This document shows, in pieces, positions 17,860 through 27,323 of a stretch of 64,000 nt of DNA (the stretch's first letter is position 1; every line of letters begins with the position of its first letter). Origin of the DNA: Flavobacterium plurextorum (lineage in GTDB: Bacteria; Bacteroidota; Bacteroidia; Flavobacteriales; Flavobacteriaceae). The DNA lies in NCBI RefSeq assembly GCF_002217395.1, contig NZ_MUHD01000027.1, forward strand, positions 129,762 to 193,761. The letters run 5' to 3'. Both the position numbers and the translations under genes were made by a program. The notes beneath the pieces were generated by a model that was given only the letters and a program-made list of their open reading frames with translations, had not been told where the DNA came from and searched no databases.

Positions 17860-20058
17860 ATGAAAAAAATAATCTTTTTATTAGTGCTTACTGCTTTAGT
17901 TTATAAAGCTGGCGCACAAGAGAAACAAATACAGATTGAAACACAAAATTCGGCTTTGATTTTAAAAGCAGGAAAAAATGGCTTATTGTATCAAACTTAC
18001 TTAGGAGCAAAACTGAATGGAAATTCTGGATATGATGCACTTTCAAAAGAAAACACAAAATCATTTGTAATAAATGACGGAAATCCATTGAATAATTTGA
18101 GGCATTTGGCATACCCAACTTATGGAACTGATAACTTGTTCGAATCTGCTATACGCGTAACTCATAACGACGGAAATCCATCTTTAGAGTTAACTTATGT
18201 GAACCATCGTGTCGATAAAATAGATGACAATACAACAGAAACCATTATAAAATTAAAAGATCAAGTATATCCAGTAGAAGTGACGCTGCATTATAAGGCT
18301 TTTTATAATGAGAATATTGTTGAACAATGGACGGAAATTGTGCATCACGAAAAGAAACCAATAATGTTATACAATTATGCCTCTTCAATGCTTCATTTTG
18401 ATGCTGATCGTTACTGGTTAACTCAATTTCATGGAGACTGGGCAAAAGAGGCACGAATGCTGGAAACGGAATTAACTAGCGGCACAAAAGTTATCGATTC
18501 AAAATTGGGAGTTCGTACTAATATGTATCAAACACCTGTTTTTTTCTTGTCTCTTAATTCGAAAGCAGAAGAAAACTCAGGAGAAATTGTGGCAGGAACG
18601 ATTGCTTGGTCTGGGAATTTTAAACTTGCTTTTGAATTAGATAATAAAAACTCACTTCGAATAAGTTCAGGAATAAATCCGTTTGCGTCAGAATACAGTC
18701 TTGAACCAGGTAAAGTATTTACAACTCCGTCATTTATCTATACTTTTTCGAATAAAGGTAAAGGACAAGCGAGTCGAAACCTGCACAAATGGGCAGGGAA
18801 ATATGGTATAAAAGATGGTGAAAAACCTCGATTGACTTTATTGAACAATTGGGAAACAACCTTTTTTAATTTTGATGAAAAAAAATTAACGGAGATGTTC
18901 GCTGATACCAAAACGCTTGGTGTCGATATGTTTTTATTGGATGATGGCTGGTTTGGAAATAAATATCCACGAAGCGGCGATAAATCAGGGCTAGGAGACT
19001 GGCAGGCTACTAAAACGAAATTGCCAAATGGTATTGGTTTCCTAATTCAAGAAGCAGAGAAAACAGGAGTAAAGTTTGGTATTTGGATTGAACCCGAAAT
19101 GGTTAATCCTAAAAGTGAATTATACGAGAAGCATCCAGATTGGGTTTTAAAGCTTCCAAATAGACCCGAAAGTTATTATCGCAGTCAGCTGGTTTTAGAT
19201 CTAAGCAACCCGAAAGTACAGGATTTTGTTTTTAAAACAGTAGACGATATTATGCAGACAAATTCTGGTGTAGCATTTTTTAAATGGGATTGCAATCGAA
19301 TGATGACCAATGCATATTCTGCGTATTTAAAAAATCAGCAGTCACATTTGTTTATTGAATATACCAATGGACTTTATAAAGTTTTAGATAGGATTAAAAC
19401 AAAATATCCAAATCTACCAATGATGCTTTGCGCTGGCGGCGGAGGAAGAACCGATTATGCACTTCTGAAGTATTTTACTGAGTTTTGGGCAAGTGATAAT
19501 ACAGATCCATTTAATAGAGTATTTATTCAATGGGGTTATTCGCAGTTTTTTCCAGCCTTTTCAATTTGTAATCACGTAACATCGTGGGGAAATCAGTCGA
19601 TCAAATTTAAAACCGATGTGGCTATGATGGGCAAGTTAGGTTTTGATATTAATGTAAAAGAACTGAAACCAAATGAATTGAAATACTGTCAAGATGCAGT
19701 TGCAAATTATAAGCGATTGAATCCTGTAATCTGGCATGGTGATATGTACCGAATTGTATCGCCGTATGATGAAAGCCGTGCAGTTTTAATGTATGTTGAT
19801 AATGCAAAAAGTAAAGCAGTTTTGTTTTCTTATACCTTGCATCCGCTTTACGATCCGCAGTATAATTTAGTTCGTCTTCAAGGATTAGATCCAAACAAAA
19901 GTTATAAAGTTGAGGAAATTAATTTAATGCCGGAAGCAAAGAAAACTCTTGAAGAATCAGGAGAATCGTATACTGGAGATTATTTAATGAATGTAGGATT
20001 AAGAGTTTCTTCATCAAAAGTAGAAACGAGTGTAGTTCTAGAGATTACTCAAATATAA
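17860..20058 (+). CDS. Secreted GH36 alpha-galactosidase
   Basis: The 732-residue enzyme hydrolyses terminal alpha-1,6 (or alpha-1,3) galactosyl bonds. The signal peptide ends VYKAGAQ, so it acts in the periplasm or outside. After a beta-supersandwich (~25-310) the (beta/alpha)8 domain shows the family motifs DMFLLDDGWFGNKYP and FGIWIEPEMVNPKSELY. The nucleophile is Asp477 in FKWDCNR, and the acid/base Asp546 lies in FWASDNTDPFNR. A C-terminal beta domain follows. Length and motifs match melibiase-type GH36. It is the first gene of the rightward PUL arm, preceded by the 20-bp dyad, and followed by a sulfatase. Confidence 0.95.
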   Translation: MKKIIFLLVLTALVYKAGAQEKQIQIETQNSALILKAGKNGLLYQTYLGAKLNGNSGYDALSKENTKSFVINDGNPLNNLRHLAYPTYGTDNLFESAIRVTHNDGNPSLELTYVNHRVDKIDDNTTETIIKLKDQVYPVEVTLHYKAFYNENIVEQWTEIVHHEKKPIMLYNYASSMLHFDADRYWLTQFHGDWAKEARMLETELTSGTKVIDSKLGVRTNMYQTPVFFLSLNSKAEENSGEIVAGTIAWSGNFKLAFELDNKNSLRISSGINPFASEYSLEPGKVFTTPSFIYTFSNKGKGQASRNLHKWAGKYGIKDGEKPRLTLLNNWETTFFNFDEKKLTEMFADTKTLGVDMFLLDDGWFGNKYPRSGDKSGLGDWQATKTKLPNGIGFLIQEAEKTGVKFGIWIEPEMVNPKSELYEKHPDWVLKLPNRPESYYRSQLVLDLSNPKVQDFVFKTVDDIMQTNSGVAFFKWDCNRMMTNAYSAYLKNQQSHLFIEYTNGLYKVLDRIKTKYPNLPMMLCAGGGGRTDYALLKYFTEFWASDNTDPFNRVFIQWGYSQFFPAFSICNHVTSWGNQSIKFKTDVAMMGKLGFDINVKELKPNELKYCQDAVANYKRLNPVIWHGDMYRIVSPYDESRAVLMYVDNAKSKAVLFSYTLHPLYDPQYNLVRLQGLDPNKSYKVEEINLMPEAKKTLEESGESYTGDYLMNVGLRVSSSKVETSVVLEITQI

Positions 20059-20100
20059 ACGCAATAAAGTATAAGTTATTGATAATTATAAACAGATTAA

Positions 20101-20132
20101 AAAGCAGCTCCGTAAAGAGCTGCTTTTTTGTT
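20101..20132 (+). terminator. Terminator after alpha-galactosidase gene
   Basis: AAAGCAGCTC and GAGCTGCTTT form a 10-bp stem with a 6-base loop followed by TTTT. It separates the alpha-galactosidase from the sulfatase gene, which therefore probably has its own promoter. Confidence 0.85.
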
Positions 20133-20188
20133 TGGCAATCTTTACGATGGACTGTTTTACAAATAGATTTAAGTGAAACAGACCGATT

Positions 20189-20208
20189 TTTCTGGTAGGT
20201 ATTTTTTG
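20189..20208 (+). promoter_or_regulatory. Partial dyad upstream of the sulfatase gene
   Basis: TTTCTGGTAGGTATTTTTTG keeps the CTGGTAGGTA core of the PUL dyad but lacks a matching right half. It lies 119 bp before the sulfatase start, after the terminator of the preceding gene, which suggests the sulfatase is in the same regulon. Confidence 0.4.
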
Positions 20209-20326
20209 TTTTTCATACTTAAAACACTGTATTTTGTTTTATAAATTTTTTCATAAGATAATTGTGGATTTGTGGATTAAAAATTTAAGGCTGAAGTTTT
20301 TAAGTAAAAAAATAAAATTTTGAAAT

Positions 20327-22402
20327 ATGAATAAAATAAAAGCATTAATCATTTTATGTTTTGCAAGCTGTTCCCTCTTTGCGCAGAAAAAGCCCAACAT
20401 CATTTATATTTTAGTTGACGATATGGGCTATGGTGATATAGGTGTATTTTTTCAAAATCAGCGAATGAAAAGCAATGATCCGTCAAAACCATATCAAATT
20501 ACTCCTTATTTAGATCAGATGGCCGCTTCTGGTGCCATATTTACACAACAATATTGTAATGCTCCAGTTTGTGCACCTTCTAGAAGTTCTTTGCTGACAG
20601 GTGTAAATCAAGGAAATGCTCAAATTAGAGACAATCAATTCGACAAAGCATTAGAAGACAATCATACGCTGGCAACAGTTTTAAAACAAGCCGGCTACCA
20701 AACTATGGCTATAGGAAAATGGGGATTACAAGGAGTTGAAGAAACGGGACCCAATTGGCCTGCACATCCTTTAAAACGTGGTTTCGATTCGTATTTTGGT
20801 TATATGAGACACGTTGACGGACATGAACATTATCCAGTTGAGGGTTTGTATCGTGGCAAAAGAGAGGTTTATGACGACTATAATAATGTAGCCGAAGGTT
20901 TAGCAAAATGTTATACAACTGATTTATGGACGGCAGTGGCAAAAAAAAGAATCATAGAGCATACGAAAAGTAAGGATGCTTCGAAACCTTTTTTTATGTA
21001 TTTAGCGTATGATGCTCCTCATGCAGTTTTAGAGCTGCCTACACAAGAATATCCAAGCGGAAAAGGATTAAATGGAGGTTTGCAATGGACAGGAAAATCG
21101 GGACATATGATTAACACAGCTTCTGGTACTCCAGATTCTTATACGCACAGTGATTATGCAAATGCGGTTTATGATGATGATAATAATGCAGTGACAAAAG
21201 AGGTGCCGTGGCCGGATACTTTTAAAAGATATGCAACTGCCAATCGCCGAATTGATGATGGAGTGGGCGATATACTTCAATTATTAAAAGATTTAAAAAT
21301 AGACGAAAATACACTGGTAGTTTTTACATCAGATAATGGCGCATCTATTGAGTCTTATTTGCCATCACAATTTATTGGATTCGTACCAACATTTTTCTCT
21401 AGTAATGGTCCTTTTGATGGTATTAAAAGAGATTGTTGGGAAGGTGGTGTTCGTATGCCTGTTTTGGCAAATTGGCCTAAACATATTCAAGCAGGAAAAG
21501 TGGTTACAACTCCGTCAATGTTATCAGATTGGATGGCTACGTTTGCACAGGCAGCCGGAGTTATTCCTCCCGCAAGAACCGATGGTGTTTCGCTGCTGCC
21601 TTCATTAACTGGAAAAGGAAAACAGGAGCAGAGTTTAATATATGTAGAATACTTTGAAAATGGTAAAACACCGGATTTTAAAAATGATAATTCGACACAT
21701 AAAAACCGAAAACGCGGACAAATGCAAATGATACGAATGGGGAATTTCTCAGGAGTTCGTTATGATATTAAATCAGCCGAAGATAATTTTGAAATTTACG
21801 ATGTTGTAAATGATCCAAAAGAGACAAATAATTTAGCAGTTAAACCTGAATTCGAAAATATGCAATTGCAAATGAAGGCTTCCGTTTTACAAACGCGCCA
21901 TGCAGATGCAGAAGCACCTCGTCCTTATGATGACGCTTTAATTCCTGCCGCTAAAATTTCGGGAAAACTTTTATCTGGATTCAAACAAGAATTTTTTTCA
22001 GGGGATTTTTCTTGGGTAGTTTCAGACAAAGGACTAAAAGCACAATCCAGCCAAATAAGTACTTCTTTAAATGGCAAAGCAGAAACAACTAAAACCGGAA
22101 TGATCCTTTACAAAGGATATATAAAAGTTCCTGCCGACGGAAAATACAGTTTTTCATTAAAAACATCTGGAAATGCTTATATGCGTTTACATAATGCTAG
22201 TTTGTTTGATGCTGATTTTGGTTATCAATCGAATAAAGAGCTGATTCAGGAGGTAAATCTAAAAGAAGGTTATCATCCTGTTTCAATTTATGTGCTGAAA
22301 CAAAGTAATACTAATGAGACTATAAGTATAAAATGGAAAGGAAAAGAAGCAAGTGACTGGAAAATTTTAGGAGATAAAGAGTTATTTTATGCAGTAAAAT
22401 AA
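20327..22402 (+). CDS. Secreted formylglycine-dependent sulfatase with C-terminal PA14-like domain
   Basis: The 691-residue product has a signal peptide (LCFASCSLFAQ) and then the sulfatase start PNIIYILVDDMGYGDIG with metal-binding Asp31/Asp32. The modification motif is Cys82 in CAPSRSSLLTG, to be converted to formylglycine. GKWGLQG and FTSDNGAS complete the active-site set. Residues ~550-690 form a PA14-like beta-barrel (GYIKVPADGKYSFSLKTSG, ISIKWKGKE). It should remove sulfate esters from a carbohydrate. No maturase gene is in this window. It is the last gene of the rightward PUL arm; the target glycan and S1 subfamily are not determinable here. Confidence 0.93.
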   Translation: MNKIKALIILCFASCSLFAQKKPNIIYILVDDMGYGDIGVFFQNQRMKSNDPSKPYQITPYLDQMAASGAIFTQQYCNAPVCAPSRSSLLTGVNQGNAQIRDNQFDKALEDNHTLATVLKQAGYQTMAIGKWGLQGVEETGPNWPAHPLKRGFDSYFGYMRHVDGHEHYPVEGLYRGKREVYDDYNNVAEGLAKCYTTDLWTAVAKKRIIEHTKSKDASKPFFMYLAYDAPHAVLELPTQEYPSGKGLNGGLQWTGKSGHMINTASGTPDSYTHSDYANAVYDDDNNAVTKEVPWPDTFKRYATANRRIDDGVGDILQLLKDLKIDENTLVVFTSDNGASIESYLPSQFIGFVPTFFSSNGPFDGIKRDCWEGGVRMPVLANWPKHIQAGKVVTTPSMLSDWMATFAQAAGVIPPARTDGVSLLPSLTGKGKQEQSLIYVEYFENGKTPDFKNDNSTHKNRKRGQMQMIRMGNFSGVRYDIKSAEDNFEIYDVVNDPKETNNLAVKPEFENMQLQMKASVLQTRHADAEAPRPYDDALIPAAKISGKLLSGFKQEFFSGDFSWVVSDKGLKAQSSQISTSLNGKAETTKTGMILYKGYIKVPADGKYSFSLKTSGNAYMRLHNASLFDADFGYQSNKELIQEVNLKEGYHPVSIYVLKQSNTNETISIKWKGKEASDWKILGDKELFYAVK

Positions 22403-22437
22403 CGAACTCTTTAATGGATTGCATCTATATTAAACAC

Positions 22438-22469
22438 AAAAAAGTTTATGCTTTAGCATAAACTTTTTT
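22438..22469. terminator. Bidirectional terminator, sulfatase / pgl
   Basis: AAAGTTTATGCT and AGCATAAACTTT form a perfect 12-bp stem flanked by A and T runs between convergent genes. Confidence 0.88.
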
Positions 22470-22492
22470 GTATTGATTGTAAAAAAAAATCC

Positions 22493-23209
22493 TTAATTCG
22501 TTCCAGCAGCGCTTTTATCTACAAGAAATAATAATTCCCCAGAAACAGGTTTAATTAACTGCATCGGATAAGTTTTTGGGTTGTATTCGCCAGTTGTTAC
22601 TTCTTTTAAAGCAGGTGCTTTTTTCTCTCCAAAAGCAATTACAATAATTTTTTCAGCTTTGTTTATAAGCGGAGCAGTAAGTGTAATTCGGAACATTTTT
22701 TGAGGTTCAAGATAATAGGCATCAACCCATTTATTTTGCTCTTCTAATACTGCTTGCCCAGGGAAAAGAGAAGCTGTATGACCATCATCACCCATTCCTA
22801 ATAAAATAAGATCAAACTTTCCTTCATCGCCTAAAACAGTTCTAATAGATTGCTCATAAGCAGCAGCATAATCTTCTGGTGTAACATTGTCTTTATACAT
22901 TTCGAAAATATTTTCTGCAGGAATTGGAACGTGGCTTAGTAATGCTGCATAAGACATTTTAGCATTACTTAAATCATCATTAAGCGGAACCCAGCGTTCA
23001 TCTCCCCAAAATATAAAAACCTTACTCCAGTCTATTTTGTTTTTGTAATCGTCAGAAGCTAGTAATTTGTAAACTCCTGCAGGAGAAGAACCTCCTGTTA
23101 GAACTACTGTAAATTTGTCTTTTTCAGCAATTGCTTTTTGTGCCGCTGCAATAAAAAGGTCTGCAGCTGCGATATTAATTTCTTCAGTATTATTATAAAT
23201 CTGTATCAT
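22493..23209 (-). CDS. pgl: 6-phosphogluconolactonase
   Basis: The 238-residue enzyme hydrolyses 6-phosphoglucono-lactone to 6-phosphogluconate, step two of the oxidative pentose-phosphate path. It has the NagB/Pgl-type motifs VVLTGGSSPAGVYKLLA, VFIFWGDERWVPLNDDLSN and LILLGMGDDGHTASLFPG. Length is normal and it lacks a signal peptide. Its start overlaps the end of zwf by 17 bp, so it is translationally coupled and last in gnd-zwf-pgl. Confidence 0.96.
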   Translation of the reverse strand: MIQIYNNTEEINIAAADLFIAAAQKAIAEKDKFTVVLTGGSSPAGVYKLLASDDYKNKIDWSKVFIFWGDERWVPLNDDLSNAKMSYAALLSHVPIPAENIFEMYKDNVTPEDYAAAYEQSIRTVLGDEGKFDLILLGMGDDGHTASLFPGQAVLEEQNKWVDAYYLEPQKMFRITLTAPLINKAEKIIVIAFGEKKAPALKEVTTGEYNPKTYPMQLIKPVSGELLFLVDKSAAGTN

Positions 23210-24722
23210 CTAAAACTTCTTCTTTTGTTTGTTTATTTGGGATCCATTTGTGTCCTTGGCGTGCCAATAATTCATCAGCCTCTTCAGGTCCCCAGCTTCC
23301 TGCTTTATAATTAGGGAAATTATCAGGCGCTGTAGTTTTCCATACTTGTTGAATGGTATCAATTGCATCCCAAGCTTGTTCTACCTGATCCCAACGCATA
23401 AATAGAGTAGGATCTCCTGCCAAAGCATCGGCAATTAATGTTTCATAAGCTTCAGGTGACATTGTAGAGCAGGCAAAATAATCGAATACCATTTCTGCCG
23501 GTCTTAAAGAAAGAGACAAGCCCGGTTTTTTAGTCATAAACTGCAGTTTAATATCCATTTCCGGCTGAATGTTGATAATCAATCTATTTGGTGTCATACC
23601 TTCTTTTCCATAAGAAAATGCAGAATGTGGAACGGGTTTAAACTGTATAATAATAGAAGATTGTTTTTCTTCCATTCGTTTACCTGTGCGCAGATAAAAC
23701 GGAATTCCCTGCCATCTCCAGTTGTCGAGATAAATTTTCATTGCAACATAGGTTTCTGTATTAGAATCCGGAGCAATTCCTTTGTCTTGACGATATCCGG
23801 GAACGGGTTTTCCTTTTATAGTTCCTGCGTCATATTGACCTCTTACAATATAATGATCGACTTCATCTGGTTTGATACGTCGAATAGATTTTAAAACATC
23901 AGCTTTACGGTTTCGAATATCATCTGCTTCAAGAGAAGCCGGAGCTTCCATAGCAGTCATACATAAAATTTGAAGAAGGTGATTCTGAATCATATCTTTC
24001 AAAGCACCAACACCTTCATAAAATCCACCGCGTTCTTCTACGCCAACTTCTTCGGCTACGGTAATCTGAACAAAATCAATGAAATTTCGACTCCATAAAG
24101 GCTCAAACATCGAATTTCCAAATCGGAAAGCTAAGATGTTCTGAACAGTTTCTTTACCTAAATAATGGTCAATTCTATAAATCTGTTCCTCTTTGAATGT
24201 CTGCGAAAGCATTTCATTAAGTGCAATTGCAGAAGTTTTATCATAACCAAAAGGTTTTTCGATTATAATACGATCTTGTTTAGGATTTGCAGCAAGACCA
24301 ATTTTCTTGATATTATTAGAAATAGTCGAAATGAAAGACGGCGTAATCGAAAGATAAAAAAGACGATTAGCTCGTTCTCCAAAAGACTGATCAATAGTAT
24401 TTATTTTGTCATTTAATCCTATATAAGATTCTTCTTTGTCGATATCAAGACTATGATAGGTAATATGAGAAAGAAATTTTTGAGTTTCTGGGTCCGAAAG
24501 ACCTTTTTTTCTCGAGAATGTATTTAGGTTTTCTAAGACATAGCTGCGAAATTCTTCATCGCTTTTTTCTGCTCTTCCAAGAGCAATAATCTGAAACTTT
24601 TTTGACATACGGCCATCAAGATACAGATTTTGAAAAGCGGGAAAGAGCTTTCTCTTTGCCAGATCTCCAGTTCCACCAAAAATTACAATGATAGTTGGAT
24701 TTATATTTTTGAACTTACCCAT
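23193..24722 (-). CDS. zwf: Glucose-6-phosphate 1-dehydrogenase
   Basis: The 509-residue enzyme oxidises glucose-6-phosphate and makes NADPH. It shows the N-terminal dinucleotide site IVIFGGTGDLAKRKLFPA, the active-site signature RIDHYLGKE, and the PFYLRTGKRM and DPTLFMRWDQVEQAW segments. Length is typical. It lies between gnd (27 bp upstream) and pgl (overlap) in a single operon for the oxidative pentose-phosphate pathway. Confidence 0.97.
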   Translation of the reverse strand: MGKFKNINPTIIVIFGGTGDLAKRKLFPAFQNLYLDGRMSKKFQIIALGRAEKSDEEFRSYVLENLNTFSRKKGLSDPETQKFLSHITYHSLDIDKEESYIGLNDKINTIDQSFGERANRLFYLSITPSFISTISNNIKKIGLAANPKQDRIIIEKPFGYDKTSAIALNEMLSQTFKEEQIYRIDHYLGKETVQNILAFRFGNSMFEPLWSRNFIDFVQITVAEEVGVEERGGFYEGVGALKDMIQNHLLQILCMTAMEAPASLEADDIRNRKADVLKSIRRIKPDEVDHYIVRGQYDAGTIKGKPVPGYRQDKGIAPDSNTETYVAMKIYLDNWRWQGIPFYLRTGKRMEEKQSSIIIQFKPVPHSAFSYGKEGMTPNRLIINIQPEMDIKLQFMTKKPGLSLSLRPAEMVFDYFACSTMSPEAYETLIADALAGDPTLFMRWDQVEQAWDAIDTIQQVWKTTAPDNFPNYKAGSWGPEEADELLARQGHKWIPNKQTKEEVLDDTDL

Positions 24723-24749
24723 TTTGTGTGTTGTGTTGTTTAAAGTTCT

Positions 24750-26159
24750 TTATTCAGACCATTGTGTGTGGAAAACACCAGTTTTGTCAATGCGTTCGTA
24801 AGTATGTGCTCCAAAATAATCACGCTGCGCCTGAATTAGATTTGTTGGCAGATTTTCAGATCTGTATGCATCAAAATAAGCTAGTGAATTCATAAGTCCT
24901 GCCACAGGTATTCCTTTTTGCACAGCAAACTGAATTACATTTCTCATTCCAGTTTGATTATCTGTTAATTTTGAAGCGATTCCAGAATCTAAAAGTAAGT
25001 TTGGTAAATCTGCTTTTGTAACAAATGCTTTTCTGAAATCCTCTAAAATAGCGGCACGAATAATACAGCCTCCGCGCCATATTTTGGCAACAGTTTCTAG
25101 ATTTAATCCATAATTGTATTCTTTAGAAGCAGTATGAAGCTGTGCTAATCCTTGTGCATACGTTACCACAATAGAAAAGTACAATGCCGATTTTAATGCA
25201 GCAATTGCTTCGCTTGTATTTACATCAGTTTGATTTGTATTCCAAACTAATTTAGTTGCAGCTTCAATTCTTTCTGGTTTAGTTTTAGACATATCGCGCA
25301 TTACAACAGCAGCGTCGATAGTTGGAACTGGAACTTGTAAATCCATCGCATTTTGCGAAGTCCATTTTCCTGTTCCCTTAGATTTTGCCCAATCTGAAAT
25401 TTTATTGATCAGCGGACTTCCGTCTTCGTCTTTTTGTTTCAGGATTTTTCCTGTAATTTCGATTAAATACGATTTAAGGTCATACGTTTCATTCCATTCT
25501 TCAAATGTTTTCTGAATCGTATTTTCATCCAAATTATAACCTCTTTTCATTAGGTCATAAATTTCAGAAATCAATTGCATGATTCCGTATTCAATTCCGT
25601 TGTGAACCATTTTTACATAGTTTCCAGCAGACCCGTTTCCTAAATATTCTACACAAGGTTCACCATCTACTTTTGCAGCAATAGCTTCAAAAATTGGGCG
25701 AAGTCTTTCGTACGCTTTTTGATCTCCTCCAGGCATCATTGCAGGACCAAATCTTGCTCCTTTTTCACCGCCGGAAATTCCCATTCCAAAAAAGTGAATT
25801 CCTTTAGAAGATAATTCTAAAAATCTTCTGTCAGTATCTGTAAAATAAGTATTTCCGCCATCAATAATAATATCTCCCTTATCTAAATGCGGTAATAAAC
25901 TTGCGATCGCGCTGTCAACTGGTTTTCCTGCAGGAACCAATAACATAATAGCTCTTGGCTGCTTAATAAGCGATACAAAATGCTTAACATCAGTTGTTGC
26001 TTCAATAGTGTCGTTTGGACCCGCTTCTTGTTGAAGAGAATTAACTTTTTCAGTATCTAAATCTAAACCTGCAGCCGCAAAGTTATGGCTGGCAATATTT
26101 AAAAGCAGGTTACGACCCATTACGCCTAGACCTACAATTCCAAAATCAAATTTGCTCAT
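24750..26159 (-). CDS. gnd: 6-phosphogluconate dehydrogenase, decarboxylating
   Basis: The 469-residue enzyme converts 6-phosphogluconate to ribulose-5-phosphate, CO2 and NADPH. The start MSKFDFGIVGLGVMGRN at 26159 begins with the Rossmann GLGVMG site; an in-frame ATG three codons upstream is possible. Signatures include IIDGGNTYFTDTDRR, the GMGISGGEKGARFGPAMMPGG loop and VKMVHNGIEYGIMQ. Length and order match the family. It is first in the leftward operon; the promoter should lie in the 573-bp gap to its right. Confidence 0.97.
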   Translation of the reverse strand: MSKFDFGIVGLGVMGRNLLLNIASHNFAAAGLDLDTEKVNSLQQEAGPNDTIEATTDVKHFVSLIKQPRAIMLLVPAGKPVDSAIASLLPHLDKGDIIIDGGNTYFTDTDRRFLELSSKGIHFFGMGISGGEKGARFGPAMMPGGDQKAYERLRPIFEAIAAKVDGEPCVEYLGNGSAGNYVKMVHNGIEYGIMQLISEIYDLMKRGYNLDENTIQKTFEEWNETYDLKSYLIEITGKILKQKDEDGSPLINKISDWAKSKGTGKWTSQNAMDLQVPVPTIDAAVVMRDMSKTKPERIEAATKLVWNTNQTDVNTSEAIAALKSALYFSIVVTYAQGLAQLHTASKEYNYGLNLETVAKIWRGGCIIRAAILEDFRKAFVTKADLPNLLLDSGIASKLTDNQTGMRNVIQFAVQKGIPVAGLMNSLAYFDAYRSENLPTNLIQAQRDYFGAHTYERIDKTGVFHTQWSE

Positions 26160-26732
26160 AGTTTTCAATTAACTAAAATTATTAGAAGAATGTTTTTTTG
26201 AAAAAAATGTAAGAGAAAATACAGTAACGTTTTTTCATTCAGTTCTTTGCAGAAAAACAAAATTTGTTTGAATCTTACGTTTTAAGATTTACCGTGCTAA
26301 GTTAGAGAAAAATGGTGAAACAATATAGAATTGGCGGTTCTCTTTAAGGCTGTGTAGTGTTACTTTTTTAAGTATGAAAAATACACTTATTTTGAAATTT
26401 TAGATTGATTTAAGTAGATTTAGTACTGTTTTTAGAATGTTTTTAGAATAGAAATTGGATGCTTTCTACTAATAGATAATAATTGGAATAATAAAGGAAT
26501 TAGTAGGGAACTCTTTATTGATTAACTATTTTTAAAGTCGAAAACATTTAGATACTTTAATCTTTTATGAAGATTTAGAAAAGCACAGAAAATTAGAGAT
26601 AATTGCAGAACGTCTAAGCAGAAAACTTAAGTGAACAGGAAGTTTATTTCATTTTGATACTCAATGGGGCAATTACATTGATTTTCCATTGAATCATGAA
26701 TGTATTATTAAGGGTACGTTTTATTAATTACA
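26160..26732. other. 573-bp gap upstream of gnd
   Basis: No intact gene is visible. The right part (26533-26727) contains a coding-like reading frame broken by a stop, listed separately. The left part should hold the gnd operon promoter, but no convincing TAnnTTTG box stands out. Confidence 0.6.
26536..26727 (+). pseudogene. Possible remnant of a coding sequence
   Basis: A single frame reads SRKHLDTLIFYEDLEKHRK... to a TGA at 26632-26634, then continues TGSLFHFDTQWGNYIDFP... to a TAA at 26725-26727. Composition is protein-like on both sides of the stop, but there is no start codon and no recognised family. It may be a decayed gene or chance. Confidence 0.2.
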
Positions 26733-27146
26733 CTATTGTATTTTGACACACATCCAAGTTGCTTTTATTACCTTTTTATCCCCTACATAAGCAATTCCTG
26801 ACTGTTTAATTATTTTTTCACTTAAACGAATATTCTGTATCTCGAATTTTATTTCATCAGTAAACCTTGCAGTTGAATAGAATTCAGCATCTTCAATACT
26901 GACAAGACCAAAAATTCCATCAGTAATTCCTAAAAGTTTAACTCCTGCGCCTCCGCATTGAGCCATTGATTCAATTAAAATTGTTCCCGGAATATAATCA
27001 GATTGAGGAACACTTCCTTTTAACCAAGTATCTCTTTCGTCAAATGTTTTAAAACCAATAATTGTTTCGTTTGAAAATGATGTTATTTTATCTACGAATA
27101 AAAATGGAGTTCTATGCGGAATTAGATTTTCAACTTCTTGTAACAT
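26733..27146 (-). CDS. FabZ-like hotdog-fold protein lacking the catalytic histidine
   Basis: The 137-residue protein aligns with 3-hydroxyacyl-ACP dehydratases of FabZ type. LIPHRTPFLFVDKI (residues 8-21) matches the N-terminal family motif, and YIPGTILIESMAQCGG (51-66) carries the helix with Glu59 and Gln63. In the canonical GHFPxxPxxPG loop this protein has GSVPQSDYIPG, with Ser45 where the catalytic His should be. So it belongs to the fold but may not dehydrate; it could be a structural, thioesterase-like or aryl-polyene/flexirubin-type partner. It stands alone between gnd and ssrA. Family membership is secure; activity is open. Confidence 0.8.
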   Translation of the reverse strand: MLQEVENLIPHRTPFLFVDKITSFSNETIIGFKTFDERDTWLKGSVPQSDYIPGTILIESMAQCGGAGVKLLGITDGIFGLVSIEDAEFYSTARFTDEIKFEIQNIRLSEKIIKQSGIAYVGDKKVIKATWMCVKIQ

Positions 27147-27285
27147 GATTTTTTAATTTTTTGCAATTTATTAATTTATTTTGGGCTTTATCTTAAATTT
27201 ATTGTAAAACAAAAACGCTTTAAAGTCTTTGATTTTAAAGGAAAGTTATTTTTAATAAAGTATAATAAAATTGTCAACTAAAAAA

Positions 27286-27319
27286 CAAAAAACCTGTAAA
27301 CAAATGGTTTACAGGCTTT
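27286..27319 (-). terminator. Terminator of ssrA
   Basis: CCTGTAAAC and GTTTACAGG form a 9-bp stem at the 3' side of the tmRNA; on the minus strand it is followed by a T run (A-rich on +). Confidence 0.85.
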
Positions 27320-27323
27320 TTTG

